A stretch of 64,000 bases of DNA from Protonemura montana (Eukaryota > Arthropoda > Insecta > Plecoptera > Nemouridae). Positions 45,215 through 60,200 of this stretch are shown here, piece by piece. Location: positions 8,937,201 through 9,001,200 of the forward strand of contig OX387607.1 of the NCBI GenBank assembly GCA_947568835.1. Reading direction: 5' to 3'. The notes beneath the pieces were generated by a model. It searched no databases. It saw nothing but the letters and a program-made list of their open reading frames with translations, and was not told the origin of the DNA. A program made the translations under genes and the position numbers. Positions within the stretch are counted from its first letter, which is position 1. Every line of letters begins with the position of its first letter.

Positions 45215-48200
45215 CTGGAGCAGAATATAAGATCGGAACATTAGAATAATGAACTATTGAATGAAATAAAGAACGGTTTTTGATGAACACTGTGGATTAT
45301 TCTGATATCATTAGGTACGAACAAGAGCATAAGCATAAGTTGAAAAAACACATTTAATTTCAATCTGGGGTTTTGAATGCCAAGTTAAAAGCAATCACTT
45401 ATTTTCTGACGCTTATTTTCTTATAACTGTTACTTTTTTCAAAATTAAAATCTAATCTGACTTCTCTTCCGATACCAAATAACCAGTATTATGCGACACA
45501 GATAGTTTTAAATCTGTATTATCTTGTCTTGTACACAATGGCTCTTTAAAACCAATGCACAGCGTCCAAACGAAATCAAATTATACACTTCAATAGTGTT
45601 GGTTATCCGAAACGCAAATAATGAGGATTAACAAACCTTTTTTAAATATTTTAGAACAATTTTTTGGAGCATAGTTTTCTAAATGAGTGTTAACAGATTT
45701 TCCACTTTGTATATCCTGGTTTGAGAGGATAACCAGAACCTGGGAGTTTCCTTTCTTAATCGAGAGATTCTAGACTGGGAGGCTTGTTCCTAACATAGTG
45801 ATTATCACTCACCCAACCATTATCGCAAGACACAGCGTAACCGGCACCGTCACAGCCTGCGAGTCAAATTCCCCGTCTTCACTACTCCCACTTCCCCCGC
45901 TGCTACCTTCATCATCGCTCTCCTCGTCCGAAGTGACCGGATCCACGTGCTGCGGTACCACTTCCTGACGATACGGCGCCCTCTCAGCGCCACCAGAACC
46001 CCGATGCGCATAGCCGTCCATCCTCGGCGAGTCTCTAGGCAACTCGGCCTTGGGGCCTTCGACCTTTCCGAAGACTCGCTGCAACGGTCCGCGCTTCTTT
46101 GGAAGGTCAAGATACTCAAGTCCGAGGTCGTTCATTCCGAGAACTAATTCGGCCTTTGACATTCCCGCATCCTTGTCGTGCCAACGCCTCGAGTTGTCCG
46201 TGCCAACGTTGGCCATCTCGTAGACTTCTTCTTGGCGTTGCAGACCTCGGCGGAGTTTCTCCGAACCTCCGCGCGTCAGTCGTGGATCGGCGTCGTCAAC
46301 GACAGCAGAGAGTCTTCCTGGCCGTGGATCGTTAAGCTGGTCGATGCTCGCTGCTCTGCGGAAATCACCGCCGGTTTTTTCAAAGACGTTCGTCATCATG
46401 CGTGCGTTTGCACGGTTTAAGTGGACGTCTTGCGAAGCATAGACGCCATCGTCAAAGTCTCTACCGTGAAGACCATAACTTCTTTCGTCAAACTCGTCGT
46501 AAAAGACGTCGTCGTTGCGTCCACGCTGCGTTTCGTTATATTTCCTGCCGAACTCGTCCAGTTCCCGACGTCCACGACCGATATTCACGCCGTCCTCCAT
46601 GGAGAGACTTCCTTGAAGTCGGTTCACCGAGACCCCCTTTGTGGGTCCTCGATCACTGTGCCCGCGTTTCAGACTAGAAGGGTCAACAGGGGCTGGGGCG
46701 AGTCCGCGCAGAGCTGAAGCGACGCCGGGGGGAGGTTTTTTACGCTTTTTGGGGCAGCACCGACATAGACAGCAGCGAGCATAGAGCCACTTGAAGCTGC
46801 GGGCGAGGATGTCGCCGATGTTGGAGAGGTAGAGGAGAAAGAGGGGCATCCCAGCGATGGCATAGAAGATAGTGGCAATCTTGCCCCAGATGGTTCGGGG
46901 TGTGACATTGCCGTAGCCTGCAAAGAAAGAAGAGGACGAGTTCAGTCTTTAAGTCGTGAAAAACACTATTTTTCATATTTCTTTCCCAAACTGAAAATCT
47001 ACTACTAGTTATTATTTTAATTTTAACTTTACTCGGTGTATTATTGATTTGTTCATTTCACTTTAGTGTTAAGCAACAAACTAGAAGAACCGCAGGTCTT
47101 GTGGGACTGACTTATTGGCGTTAATGAACAAGAGCATGATGATGAGGATGATGATAAACCTGAACTGCACTCCCACAAAGAACACCATAGTGGCCACCGG
47201 CGTTGGTCCCATTCAAAGGACGGTAAAACTTAACTACAAGATTCTTCCACAAATCCACATTGTCAAAAGTTTGATTAGTAGGACGAGAGAACTTGTTGTA
47301 CTATATTTTATTCCTCCTATCCTCTCTCTCTCTCCAAGTACTGAAGTTTATTCGGTGTCACAAACATTTTTATAGTGCAGTGTCACGCCAAAAAAATATC
47401 CCTTTCAAGTATTTCCACAGATAGTTTCTTGCTCTAAATGGCTTCCTTTTAGAAAAAAAAAGATTAACTATAAAGCTAAGATGAAAGTAGGAAATTTTCC
47501 CGACCCTTTCAATCCACTTTACCTCAGAAATGTCCAATTGTTGACAGGGAACAAAATCAATGCATCAGCGTCGACTTTTCAAACGAATTGACGACAAGAA
47601 GGCGTGAGTGGCGCAAACCCTTTTTGCAACGAGAGGCGAGCAAATGGCTTTCTCTAATTGCATTTTACACAGAACTGAGCCATCATTGGCGGGACCATCG
47701 TAGATCGCAGATGAAACTAGATCTAGGATAACTCCATCAGTAACTGACTCTGCTCAGCTCAGGGGCACTAGCTCACGCTGGGATGGAAAGAAAACAAGAC
47801 TTCCGAGGTTAGGCCTCTGTGAAGTCGAGAAGTTCAATGTGATCAGTGGATAGGGATCACGATAATGTTGTTTCGAGCGAATAGAAGCGGAGACGTGGCG
47901 GATTTTTTCCACGAGAATTCACTTTCCATTTTAAAAGCTATGTGAACGGAAAGGTATCGATACCAATTCTACAACAGATAAAAAGGTATTTGGAGTGGAA
48001 ATTTACAGGAAATGCACAAATGGTTGGAAGAATCGGGCGATTAGGCTTATACATTTTTTTTTAATAAAATATGCCATTGAGAGACCTAAACACCTATTTT
48101 CAAAATGTCTGTCTGTATAGCACGTCAAAGAAAAATGTCATGACCACTGTGAAAGATTAAACTAGACTAGATTACACGGCTTGGCGAGAGTAGACCAAGT

Positions 48201-51200
48201 TCTAGTGGACTGCTCTATAGTAGACTGAACTAGACCAGACAAGACTAATCTAGACTAGAAGAGACAAGACGAGACGATACCAGACTAGGCATGATATGGC
48301 GAGACTTCGCGAGACAAGACTGTGGGTAATATGACAACTCGATGAAAGACACGAAAGCCTGAAAGTTCTCAGCGTCACACAAGATTTGCAATGCTCGATC
48401 GTGAGGAAGTGTACGTGGCGCTGGAGAAATCTTACTTTGCCAGACGATATCAACGTCCTACTTTTAGGTTAACAAAATAACCTATTTTGATGTTTTGCAG
48501 ATCGGACTGTTCTATGTTGGAGTATTGAGGAGAGAACACGGTATTTAATTTCTCATTTTCTTGAAACATTCTCTCGAATTTGAAAGTGAAATGAACTAAG
48601 CATATTTCTTCCTGCAGGCTTTATAATAACTTGAATTGCTAATTTGAATCATCCAAATAGAAATAGACAACTTACAAACTAACTCAAGTTTCTGGGAGTC
48701 ATCATTGATAATGAAATTGAGTGGAAGTGCCATAGAGGCATGAGTAATTCGAAAATAGCGTCCTGCTGCTATTAAATCAAAAAGTTAGGGAACATAATAT
48801 CTATTAGCCAAGTGAAAATGTTGTATTTTGCTCATTTGCAGTCAATTCTTTGATATGCTAGGGGCTGGTCGCCACACACCAAAAGGCTATTTGCACTGCA
48901 GAAAAAGGCAATCAAGTATATGATGAAAGCAAGGTTAGACCCTTGCGCCGAATTTTACTTCAAAGACTAATGTGCTCAATTTTTTTTAAATACTAAGTAT
49001 TTTAATGTTACCTTGCCTGTACATCTTTTGAACAGTTATATACACAATAGAATATTTTCCAAGTGTTGTAACAAAGAAGCCGCCTACATACATAAAAGAT
49101 AAAAGTGAAAGTTTATTGAAAAAAGAACTAAAGTTATATTCACTGGACAAATGTTTTTACTCGGCGAACCAATTGTTAGATATATCTAACAATTAAAGAT
49201 ATGTACCTAAATATGTCAAATTTGAATTATTATGAATTGTGAATTATTATGAATTATTATTTATTTGACTTTCCCAATATCATTGTAATGATTTATTGTG
49301 GTAATAAATACATTATAATTATAATTGTAATTGTGATTATTATATTTGGCTATAATACCATTGAGTTTAAAGGCATAGTCAGAGGCCCAGAGCTAATTTT
49401 TAAATGTCTTCGCGCAAAATGGCCGATAAGTGACTAATTTCGAGACAACAAATGGAGGATGCCACTAGATGGAGTCTCTGTCGTTGCAAGTGTGACGACA
49501 TTTTATTTCGTCTTTATCTTCAATGATTTATATACATATATATTTCGAGTAGTAATTATTTAATTCTAGAGGTAAAAAGATGGCCGCAGTTTGGTATCGG
49601 GCGGCACCTTCCGTAAACAAGTGTTATTTTGCTAGCAGAAAACTTGAGATTAAATATTCTACACATTTTCATGATAATAATCATGTATTATTACTTATTA
49701 TATATTATTATATATTATTAATAATCATATCATATTCATAAGAATATTAATATTCTAAATGAATACACCGATAAACTCAACGGTTATATTAAACAAGAAC
49801 TAGATGGAACAAGCTACACACGTTTGAATGCACCTTATTCCGAGATCTGTGGAAATTTACAAGCATAATTCGGTGCATCTTCTTTCAAAAAGTTAAAAAT
49901 CATTTGGTGCAAAATGGCAATAATCCAAACGGAAATAGACAAAACTTCTGCTGCTATATAACTTCTCAGTCCGAGCCATATCAACTTAAAAACAACAAGG
50001 CTTAAAAAAGATGAGAAAACCAACAGAAACTGAATAAACCAGAGAGTCTGTTTTATTTCGTGTTCCGAATTTCGTTTCCTGAAAGGAAATATTTCTCATT
50101 CTCAACTCGTTCCACAGCATTGGTAACAACGCACTATCTAGAGAACGCTCGCAGCCAGAGAGTGGCTTATTCAATTTGCATTTCTATATTTTAGACAAAA
50201 TGTCAGTGTTAACGCATAATGGTCTAGTGAAAAATTTAGAGTTTTAGATTTTTTATTCAGAAGAACCTAGCAGTAGAGTATTAATTGGTGGCGTCACATA
50301 CTTTGGTGCAAGATAAAACAGACTTGAAAAATCCAAAACATCACAACTGCAAAATCACAGGTACATGACACGACAATAATTCTAATGATCTAGATCTAAG
50401 TATGAGTTTTGTTCGGCTGTGTTTATCTTTTCTACTCCTCTGCTCGGCCCTGCTCTTTCTGTGTTGGTTTGAAATTTAGAGCAGATACATGGCCACAATT
50501 GCGTTCGTTTGTGTCAGATCATTTCACTTTGGAGCAGAATGGATTTAATGTTCCTGCAACAGTCTAGTAGTGGAGAAGCCAGAAAAAATGAAACGTCTTA
50601 AAGATGATCCACTTTGCACTTCTCACTCTTATCTGCTCTGAATTTGATCCGACAAAGTTCTGACACATTCGAACGCAGCTTTTATTAGAATTGATTTAGT
50701 AATTATGAAACATATTGTATCAGTATTTCAATCAGTATTCTGAAATTCCGCCACTCAGATCATAACTAAAATTTCGTTCACAAGCTGGGTGGTTTTGCTT
50801 GGATGTATTTCTTGCGCTGATATCGTCTCTGACGGACAAGAATATAAAAAAATACCAGATTTTTTCAAAACGTCGTCACCACTCTCATCCAATCGACAAC
50901 CCTCGCTCCACCACATGGCGAGTACATGGCACCGAAATTTGGCCACCATAAACCAGTCGGCATGCAGACAGAGATCAGAAGACACTGGCTCGGTGAAGGA
51001 ATTAGCATACAGCATCCCGTAGCAACCTCCTGCAGCTGATTTGAGAGGCGAGAAGCGACGCCGCTGGAGACGCGCGTGCCCCGGATGTGCGACAGCTCAG
51101 TCGGCAAAGAAGTCGGCTTGATTTACGGCATGTTTTTCTCCTTTTTTTTTGGAAATGGAGAATGTGAAAGGCGTTATACTGTTTTCTTGGGGCTCTGAGA

Positions 51201-54200
51201 TGGTGGTAGCACATCTGCTGAGTGATAGTTATATAGAATGAGGGTTTCTTGTGTTGTCAGCGAAAGATAGCGTATTTTGGGTTTTTTGATTGGCACAGTG
51301 GCTGTGTAGAAATGCGAAAAAAGAGAGGGAAATATGGTATTGAGTTTTTTTAAGGTAATCCAATTACAGTGTTGTGAAATCATATTGCTCAATAACCTTA
51401 TTAATTTTGGTTTATTTTTGGTTTCCAGCATTTTTTGCATCTTTTTTGTACATCTAGATATACTTTTTTTCCGTGATATCTGTGTTTGCCATCTATTTTA
51501 TCTTGATCCATCCTATTTCATTTATATTTTATTGAAATTTTATTTATCAAAAAAGATTGTAATAAATTATGTGATACTGGCAATTATTTGAATCACTGTT
51601 TGAACTTTTACTTACTCATAGCAGATTCAAATGCAATTAAATGTGTTTTTTCTTTTTTTTTTTCAATTTTGAAATAACCAATCAGCAAAATTTCTACACA
51701 ATAGTTGCAAAATCTAGTTTTCACTAGATTTATAGTTCTAGAAGTACTAGTTGTGAATAAAATGTACATATTGTATTCAAAAGTGATATGTCACAACTCT
51801 GCAGTCATACCATTGGGTGCTAAGGTAAGTCAGAGTCCCAGCGCTAATGCTAAACATTCTGCCGAAAAATCAGGCCCGGCAATGCAAGATAACGGTGATG
51901 ACCACCAGATGGGGTTAGCGGCCGTCCTTTTAAATAAACCTATTTAGATAGATAATTACTTGTTAATCGGGTATACAAACATTTCGCGACGCCAGTTTTT
52001 ATATACAATCAGGTATGCCTTTCGTTAAGTCATCGCAAGTGGAAAATGCTGTACCTTTTTTAAATTTGTTATCCCCACCATGCTCTTTTGTGATTTACGC
52101 AAATCTCTTATCGAAACGCGCAAAAATGTTCAAGCACACATTTCCATATTTCCGGGCACGACCGAACTACGAATTTTACATCACCCTGTCCGCCAGAAAG
52201 AATTATTGTCTACCGTATATAGTTGAAGACTACCTGGAACGCACACATATAACCATTTATCCAATCCCATTCTTCCCTCGAAGCTTGAACCGGTAAATAT
52301 TGTTCCTGTCATGCCAAACGTGAAGCAAAAATTTATGATTTTAACTAAACAAAATTTTCACAGCGCAAACATTAGTTTTAATCGTTTTATTAATGAGAGT
52401 GTTAAACGAAGATAAGCCATGAAGATTCGGATGTCTGTTCAAATAAAATTCCCGCTCTAGCAAATGATTTCAAAACTCTCTGTCATGAATAGGTGCATGG
52501 AATAGGAAAAAGTCGACGGCAAATAACGATTTCATTCATCCTTCCTCTTCATTCAAGGTCACTCTGCAACATTAAGTCATGTCGAATCACTTTCGTCTGC
52601 TTTGAAAATGATAGCGTTAGTCCCATTTGAAAGTCATTGCAAAGCTCGTGACTGATGGCATTTCTAAAGGACGACGAAGGGAAAAAAGATATTGCATCAA
52701 GTTCTCTAGTTTCTCAATTTCTCGGATTCAAATGTTGTGTCGAGGCTGCGAGATCGTCACAACATCAGGGTCCACGTATTGATCCCACGCGTTTGGATCA
52801 GAAACTCGATAAGCTTTCGCTCTCGAGCCTTATCTTTGCGTGCACGGGCCATGGCTTACCCACCGCCACATATTTTGCCCAGGATGGAGTCAGATGTGTA
52901 TCGCACTGCGAATCGAGCGCCCACCGCCGGACGCCCATTGTACGAGGAACCGGTTCCGACACTTGACGTTGCGAAAACGGTTAAAAGCGGTTACGAGCTG
53001 ATCGTTAACAGCGGATTGAGATATATAAATGCAAAACCTCTCGATCTGAGATTAGCATTACTTGTTCTTTGCTAAAGATATTCTAGAATCATCAAGCTAC
53101 ATCGGCTTTAATCTGGATTAAGTTTAACCGAACTTTCACTTGAAAGTCAGTTTTTATTTTATCAGTGCCATAAGTTTTTATCTTTTAATTTAATTCCCAT
53201 CCAGCAGCTTCGTAACACGAGGTGAAAATAATGTATGCAAATTTTAAAGTTTTCCAGCATGTCTTTGGGAGACACACATATATCTACCTACATATATATA
53301 TATATATGTGGTATCCTTGTCAAGAAGCATGCATTAAATCGAGTCCCGGGGGCTGACTTTCTAAAGTGCATTCCTTCGCAGAATGAACTGTGTAAAGTAT
53401 ACAGATCTCTGGTCATATATCTTGTGCACGTTTTCTATAAGACTCATAAAGAGAGCACTTTAAAATGATAAAAGTAACATACAGCGTGTTGAACTTTATA
53501 TAATACCCAGCAATTTATTTTCCAGTGTTCAGAAAATAAACTTAGTGTATTTTAGAGACTTCACAGCGGCAAATAGAATAAGATAAGTATTTTCTTAAAA
53601 ACTTTTTAAGTTATTAAAACATATCTACAACTAAGTTTCACCTTAGACTCTGAAGTAATAACACTCTTTATAAACTGTACGAGAAAGGTAAAGTAATGCC
53701 ATTACATCCGTTGCAAACTTCATTACACTTTCACTCATCATCTATTTAAGGTAACCGTGAAAGAAAATTGGCGTACTAATCTATTTCACCCTTGTTTCTT
53801 CTCAGGGGGGATGGTAATTAAGTTCCCTACCGTGCCCGCCCTTTGTGGGGCCAGGGCCAGGAAATTAGTGAGGTGGTAATTGTGTAAAAGCGCTGAAAGG
53901 CGAGATCTTGTTGGTCGGCTGGCTTCCCTGACCGGCTCACGTTTCTTCCGTGACGGGCACTGCTGTCTGCCTCCACCATTTTGCACCCCCGAGCGAGCCC
54001 TACCTCCAGGGGCACGCGCGTTAACGCATTAGCGTCGTCACGTGAGATTCTATACGCAGTTAGCACGAGATTTTAAACGAAAAAGTTAAAAAGGTAAAGT
54101 TTTTTTGCTATTGTTTAATTAATAATTTATGTAACGAAGTCATCAAGCTGGAAATTTGTATTGCTAAATAAAATAGAGTTGGGGATTGTCTCCCTTTATC

Positions 54201-57200
54201 ACTGCTTTCTAGCAACTCTCCTGCTCAGCTTTGTGCTATGTCAAGGATTTTTGAGACAGAACAACATTAATTTCGCGAAATAATGTCATTTATTGTTGTT
54301 ATGGTTATTGTCCAATTCACTGGCACCATTCTAGTGACAGTGCGATCATGGCTGCGATTTATGATCCAGCAAGATTTATTTAATAAAAGTGAACTGTGCA
54401 CATGATTTCACACGGGATCAATGCTGCGCGGAATTCCTTAATAAAGTCCCCCACACATATGTTTTAATAACGTATAAAGCAAAAACTCGTATATACTGGT
54501 ACAGAGAAAGGCGAGTTTGTCATTACTTTTAATAAAGATTTTTTACTATGCTTTATCTAAACAAAGCCAAAAAAAAAACACGTCGCAAAACCAACACAAT
54601 TTATTTCTCACCAACAAGACGATGGTCTGAAAAAATATTTTCTCTGACTCATTGAGTTAGTTTTCTTGAGAACTAGCTATTTGTTTTATAAATCAGCCAG
54701 GGCGTGGTTGATTAATTTCGCTCTAATTATCCCTGTCATGTCCAGCAAAATTCCTTGATAAAAACACCAACTCATCACACGGTCGTAGAGCTCCTGTTAA
54801 ACTATCTTTGCAAAAAATAGCCGCCAAATGACTACTTTATCGCGAAAAAAATGCAGGATGCTAGAAGATAGTGTCACTATTGTTGTAAATTTTAGCAATT
54901 TCACGTCGTTTTTTTCGCAGATTACCCGCATTTAAGACTGGTCTACGCTTAATTATCTTTAGTAATGCTAACTTCAATGAATGATACGCATAAATCGATA
55001 TTATGAGTAATAATTATTAAATTTTAGATGTTTTTTTTTAATAAAGCCCACAAACGCCATTTGGCGCCACCTACCGTAACCAAATGTCCCCGGCTCTTTT
55101 TCCCTGCAACGAGCTTAACATAAATGCTGGCCCTCTGAATATACCTATCAACTAAATAATTTCACCTGTAATGCACGTGGCATGCTAGAAACACACTTGC
55201 GTTACTAATTGAGGGAATTAAATACGCATAACACACTTCCTGTACGCATTCTTACCCCACCCTCTCCAGCATACCCGATCACTGTCACAACATAGAACCA
55301 ACCATCACTGACGTTCCAAAACACTCCCACGTGAAAATGGCAACTACTTTCACGGCGTTCCCCTTCGGTTTTAATGTTTATTCATTCCAATTTCACCTAC
55401 CCTTCACTTGCTGTCAATTCACAACAGCCTTTGGCCGAATGCCTCGTGTCACAGAGTCGCTTTCAGCTATGGGGATAAAAGAAACATACCCTTCACTAGA
55501 AAACATAGTGGCGTGGCTTATAAACGTAGCCGGCAGCGACGGAGAATCTCGAAAGAGCGATCATGAGCGCCTCTCCAAGTCGACATATCGGAAGTGTCTC
55601 TATATCTTGTGACATCGCAAACTACAGGGGAATCATCGGTGCAGTATGACTTTACAAGATTGTGGATATTTATGGAATATTTCCATTGATATCTATATTG
55701 GAAGACACTTTTCCGCGAGGTATACGTTGGCAAAAAGACAAAGAAAAAGCTGTCATGAAAAGAGGCAGTGAAAGCAATACGATAAGATAAAAAGCTTTGA
55801 TAACTTCAAATATAGATCGAAATGAGATTCACCGTCACTCAGAACAACGGAAGGTGGTAAGGAACGGAGTCTGGACCCTTCAAAAGCATGATACACTTTA
55901 AGATTGCACAGATTTCTGTCTCAGTGGGAAGCACCTTCCAGTGTTCGCTAGACATGAAACTGGAATCGCTTCTTCATGCCATCATAAAAGCAAAAGCAAG
56001 GGTGAAATAAGACGAGGGGAGATATTTTCACCTTTCTTTCTGGAATATTGCATTTTTGTCCCGGACGTTCAGAGGGCTAGAAGCTGGGTGTGACACCCAC
56101 GTGCTGAATATTGAATTAAATCTGGCTTCTAATATGAATTCATTTTTTTCTTTTATTAACGCTGAAAATGAAAAATATCTAAAATACTGTCCATTTAGGA
56201 AGAGAACCACCAACAAAAATAGCAAACATAAGGTCGTCTACCCTATAAGCTCTTATTGGCGAATATTCTGAAAAGGAGGTCAGCCGTTTTTTTTTTGTGG
56301 TTCTCATCTTGAAAAGACTGTAATAAACTTAAATTTGTCTAAAATAGTCATTTTCTGTGCCGGATTTGAACACAAAAATCACTAGAAAACACATGATATT
56401 CAATGGAAGATGCCATTTTTGGTAGCCATGGCGATAATGAGATCATAAGATAGAGTTTATATCTACTTACAACTATACGATAACAAATTTACACCGAAAT
56501 GTATGAGGGTTAGGCTTTAACTGTGCTTTGTAAGGATGTGACAAAAATAAATTGTGATTGGTATTTAATTTCTCCTTAAGGTACAAAATATGAACGTTGC
56601 TGTAATCAAATTGAACCAAAACGTAATTTAAAAGGTATTTAAGTTCAATTGCTTTCTAAAATAGTAAAGACCCAGTCATAACAAACTTTACTATACCTAT
56701 ATCCCCTATTATAACACTCAAAATGAATCTCTCATTTTTCCACAGAAACGCAGCGTCACGTGGTTTTTATTTTTCACGATAGAAAATCTATTTACTCTCG
56801 TCTTATCTTTGAGCCAGCATTTTCCAGCAGTCATCTGTCACCGTTGATTTCGCGCTGGATGAAGCAGAATGCCGTCTAATATGGTCCATTGGGCACCGAC
56901 CCGGCTTAAGGGCGAGCCCGAACGGAGGACAATTTACTTGCCCCGGGACGCGCACGGGCCTTATCGTGAATAAACAAACCAAAACCACCGCCCATTTAAG
57001 GACTAATGGGTGTGTATAGACCGTTAAGGAAAGCGCCCCCAATATAATTTATGCCCGGCTATCGGCGCTCTAAAAAAAAAAACACTCACACACACAAGCA
57101 CAGTTAATGACCGTGAACCCTAATATGCACTTCTTCTGCTCAGGACGCCCTGTTGCCTCTTTGGAAATGATGGTTATTTTTGCTAACCCATCGGTAGGGT

Positions 57201-60200
57201 GTGATCAATACTTGGCAACAGCGCTCGGTGATATAAATCTAAATGATTTATCTGCGAGTGTGGCTTCGGTCCCCGGGGCCGACAGGCGCCATTGTTAGAG
57301 TCACGTGATCGCAGGTCTCGTAGGCGACGACGGCCGGGAAAGCGCGCGAATAACGTTGTTGGCGGGAAAATTGTGGAGTGAAGCCGAGGAGGATTTTTTT
57401 TTTTACGATTAGAATTTAAAATCGGATCGATTTTGGTGCTTTCGTGTCGGTTGGGTTGGTTAAATCGTAATGTTGTGGCCCAAGTGTGGTCAGTGCTGGA
57501 AATGGAGAAATTATGGAATTCCCTTTTTTTTTGGTCAGATTTTTTTGGGCTCAGTTCAATGAAATAAGCATCAATAATGGAATATCAAGGCAATTTATTC
57601 AAATCCAAAACATTTTTCATAACTCAATTTTAAGAGTAAAACCATTTCTTAACTAGGAGAACTTGCGACTTAATGCCTACTAATCCTGATCACTTTTTTT
57701 CAAAATTTCAGTTAACTGCCTGTTCAAATTGGTTATTTGCAAATAACATCAATGAATTAAAAACAGAAAACTCACAGAAAAAAAATGAAATTTTCCAACT
57801 TAAGTAAATTATAACATACATCTGATCAAATTGGATCATAAAACTAGGTGTAAGATCCTACGAAGGCTAATTTATAAACCCAAATGCTATCAGCAAAGAG
57901 TTAGCATTCCTTTTCAGAATACCATTAATCTGAGTGTGCCTCAATCCAAACGGATTAAACGCTCTATCAAAGCCTCTTCAAATTATCCATACACTTTACA
58001 TGAGAGGCGGTTAAAAACATAATCAGCGACCCCTAACATTCATCTCCACACAGATTCACCCCAATTAGCCAGGCAATCACTGAACGTGAATCTTAACCAC
58101 GCGGCCACCAGACATTCGGCCAGCCTCGGGCAGAAAGGGAAAGTACTGCGTGGGTCGTGGCACGGAAAATGTGACCCCTTTGGGAAACCCAAAGGTCAGC
58201 GGCGACCGCTCCGGCTCGGCACACGTCTAGGTGGTAGGGGGGTGGGGTAAAAGCAGAACCGAATCCAGTGGAACAGATTTGGTACAAGTTTTCTAAGGTC
58301 TGGTTTTACCAATATCCCAACTCCTAGTTGAAGTGTTAGTTGAAACAATTGTCATGACGACTTCCAATCACTTGTAGGAAAATTCAGATATTTCTGCGAG
58401 TTAGAGGTCCAGCTTACAGTTGAAAATATTGTTAAAACCGGATCTAAGATCAGTTGAACATTGGTAACTAACTTAACCATTGCTCAAACAAAATGTTTCA
58501 ATATGATCACGTTTGAGAATCCAAGTATTTTTTTTAATTAACTCCAAAAATAAAGGTTTAGACACGTTTAACTCGCTAAATGCAATAAATTGTTCGTTCA
58601 TTTTTAGTTTGTCGGCCGCATAAAATAAAAAGTTTAAAAACTAAAACTTACTTAGCTAACAGTATTACAACAGTTTAGCTTTCAACTCACAAAAGCATCT
58701 GAATTTCTCTGAACGTGATTGGAAGTCACCATGGCAATCGTCTTAATTCCTACTGAATCCAGGAGTTGACAAAGTTTTAGTACTGGAGCCAGTTTTACAA
58801 AGTCTGGTTTAAAATTTAACCAACAGTTAACCAACATCTTCGTGGTCACAGCCCAACCGAAAATGTACATCTTGACACTGAAATTAAATGGATGTTATTG
58901 CCATATTACAATATCCGGATAACGTAGCAATGCTATGGAAAGTCGCATGGCAAGCAAAGGACTTTGGTACCCGAAAAAAACTCTAAAATTACGGAATAGT
59001 CCCTTGTTCTCCGCAATGCTTTGACTGACGCTAAATCATTTACTTGTAAGAAATATATCCGCATCGCATGAGAGATATATAACCATATTTTCGGTTGTGC
59101 CTACGGCCTACCGGTAGTACATTAGTCGGATACAAGCGTGGTCGGATGTAGTAGTGATGGAGCAAGTATTCCTAGAGATGAGGCACATCTGAAGACCATG
59201 GTGTGGGAATTCTTGGAGCACATATTGGGCTTGAGAGATCGTCTCTAAAGTTTAGCAAGTAGACTTGAAACTGTTTGGATAGCAAAGGTGTGTAGTTGTA
59301 GCTGTTAGTGGTAAACGCATTAACCATCTCATTGAAATAACACGCGAAGCGGAGTTTCCATGCTTTGAACTTTCATATAGATATATGCATTTAAAATCAT
59401 ACTTTGCGCTTGATACATTTATGGTAAATTTAAGTACTTTATAGCAGTATCCGTTCCAAAACAAATTAATTATTAACGTTGCCGATAAAGCTTAAAAACG
59501 AAATGAAACCGCAAACAAAATAGCACGCCGTAAAATTTCAGTGATACCATTTCTTTCACTACACACTTATTACACGACGGCTTTATCGCCCAGGGTACGT
59601 CACACCGAAATTAAAAACAGTTATGACTCGACATTAAAATAGCGATAACGGACCGAAACATATTTTTAACGCGTTCTTTAACGATCTGTTAACAGCATGG
59701 TTTCTCGATACCGTGCCAGGTGACACGCGACCGTCTGTTTCACGCGATGGGGCTCTCTAACACGGTGATAGCGTGTCAAGCAACTAACTGTGCTCCCCCA
59801 TGATGTTAGGGCGGGTCAGGGCGTTGTTGGGAACGCCAGCGAGACAGGCCTGTCGTCGACACGAGGCTGATTGACCCACAGGGAGGTGAGCAGGGGCGAC
59901 AGATTGCCCTTCGATCATGAAGCTTGTGCTAGCGCTGGGGGTGGATAGGGGAGTCTACAAATTGGTTGTCGTCTAGAAATTGTCAGATTATTAAATCTGC
60001 GAGCTAGCCAAGTGATCTAGGCTGATTCGGGTTAATTGATTAGTTTCTTGACCTGTGTTGATCAGCCAATCAAAAGGCAAGGTACGATTAACGCTATTTG
60101 CTGTACAAGTGACCTTAGAATTGTTGGCTGATCAATCAAAATTCCAGATATTCTAATAAACACGTGTACGTTCTTTATTATTTGATGTGGATTGATTAGA

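Noticed and set aside
46099..46717. Several plus-strand frames of 78-98 codons
   Set aside because: They are the opposite strand of K2P exon 3, a GC-rich coding exon.
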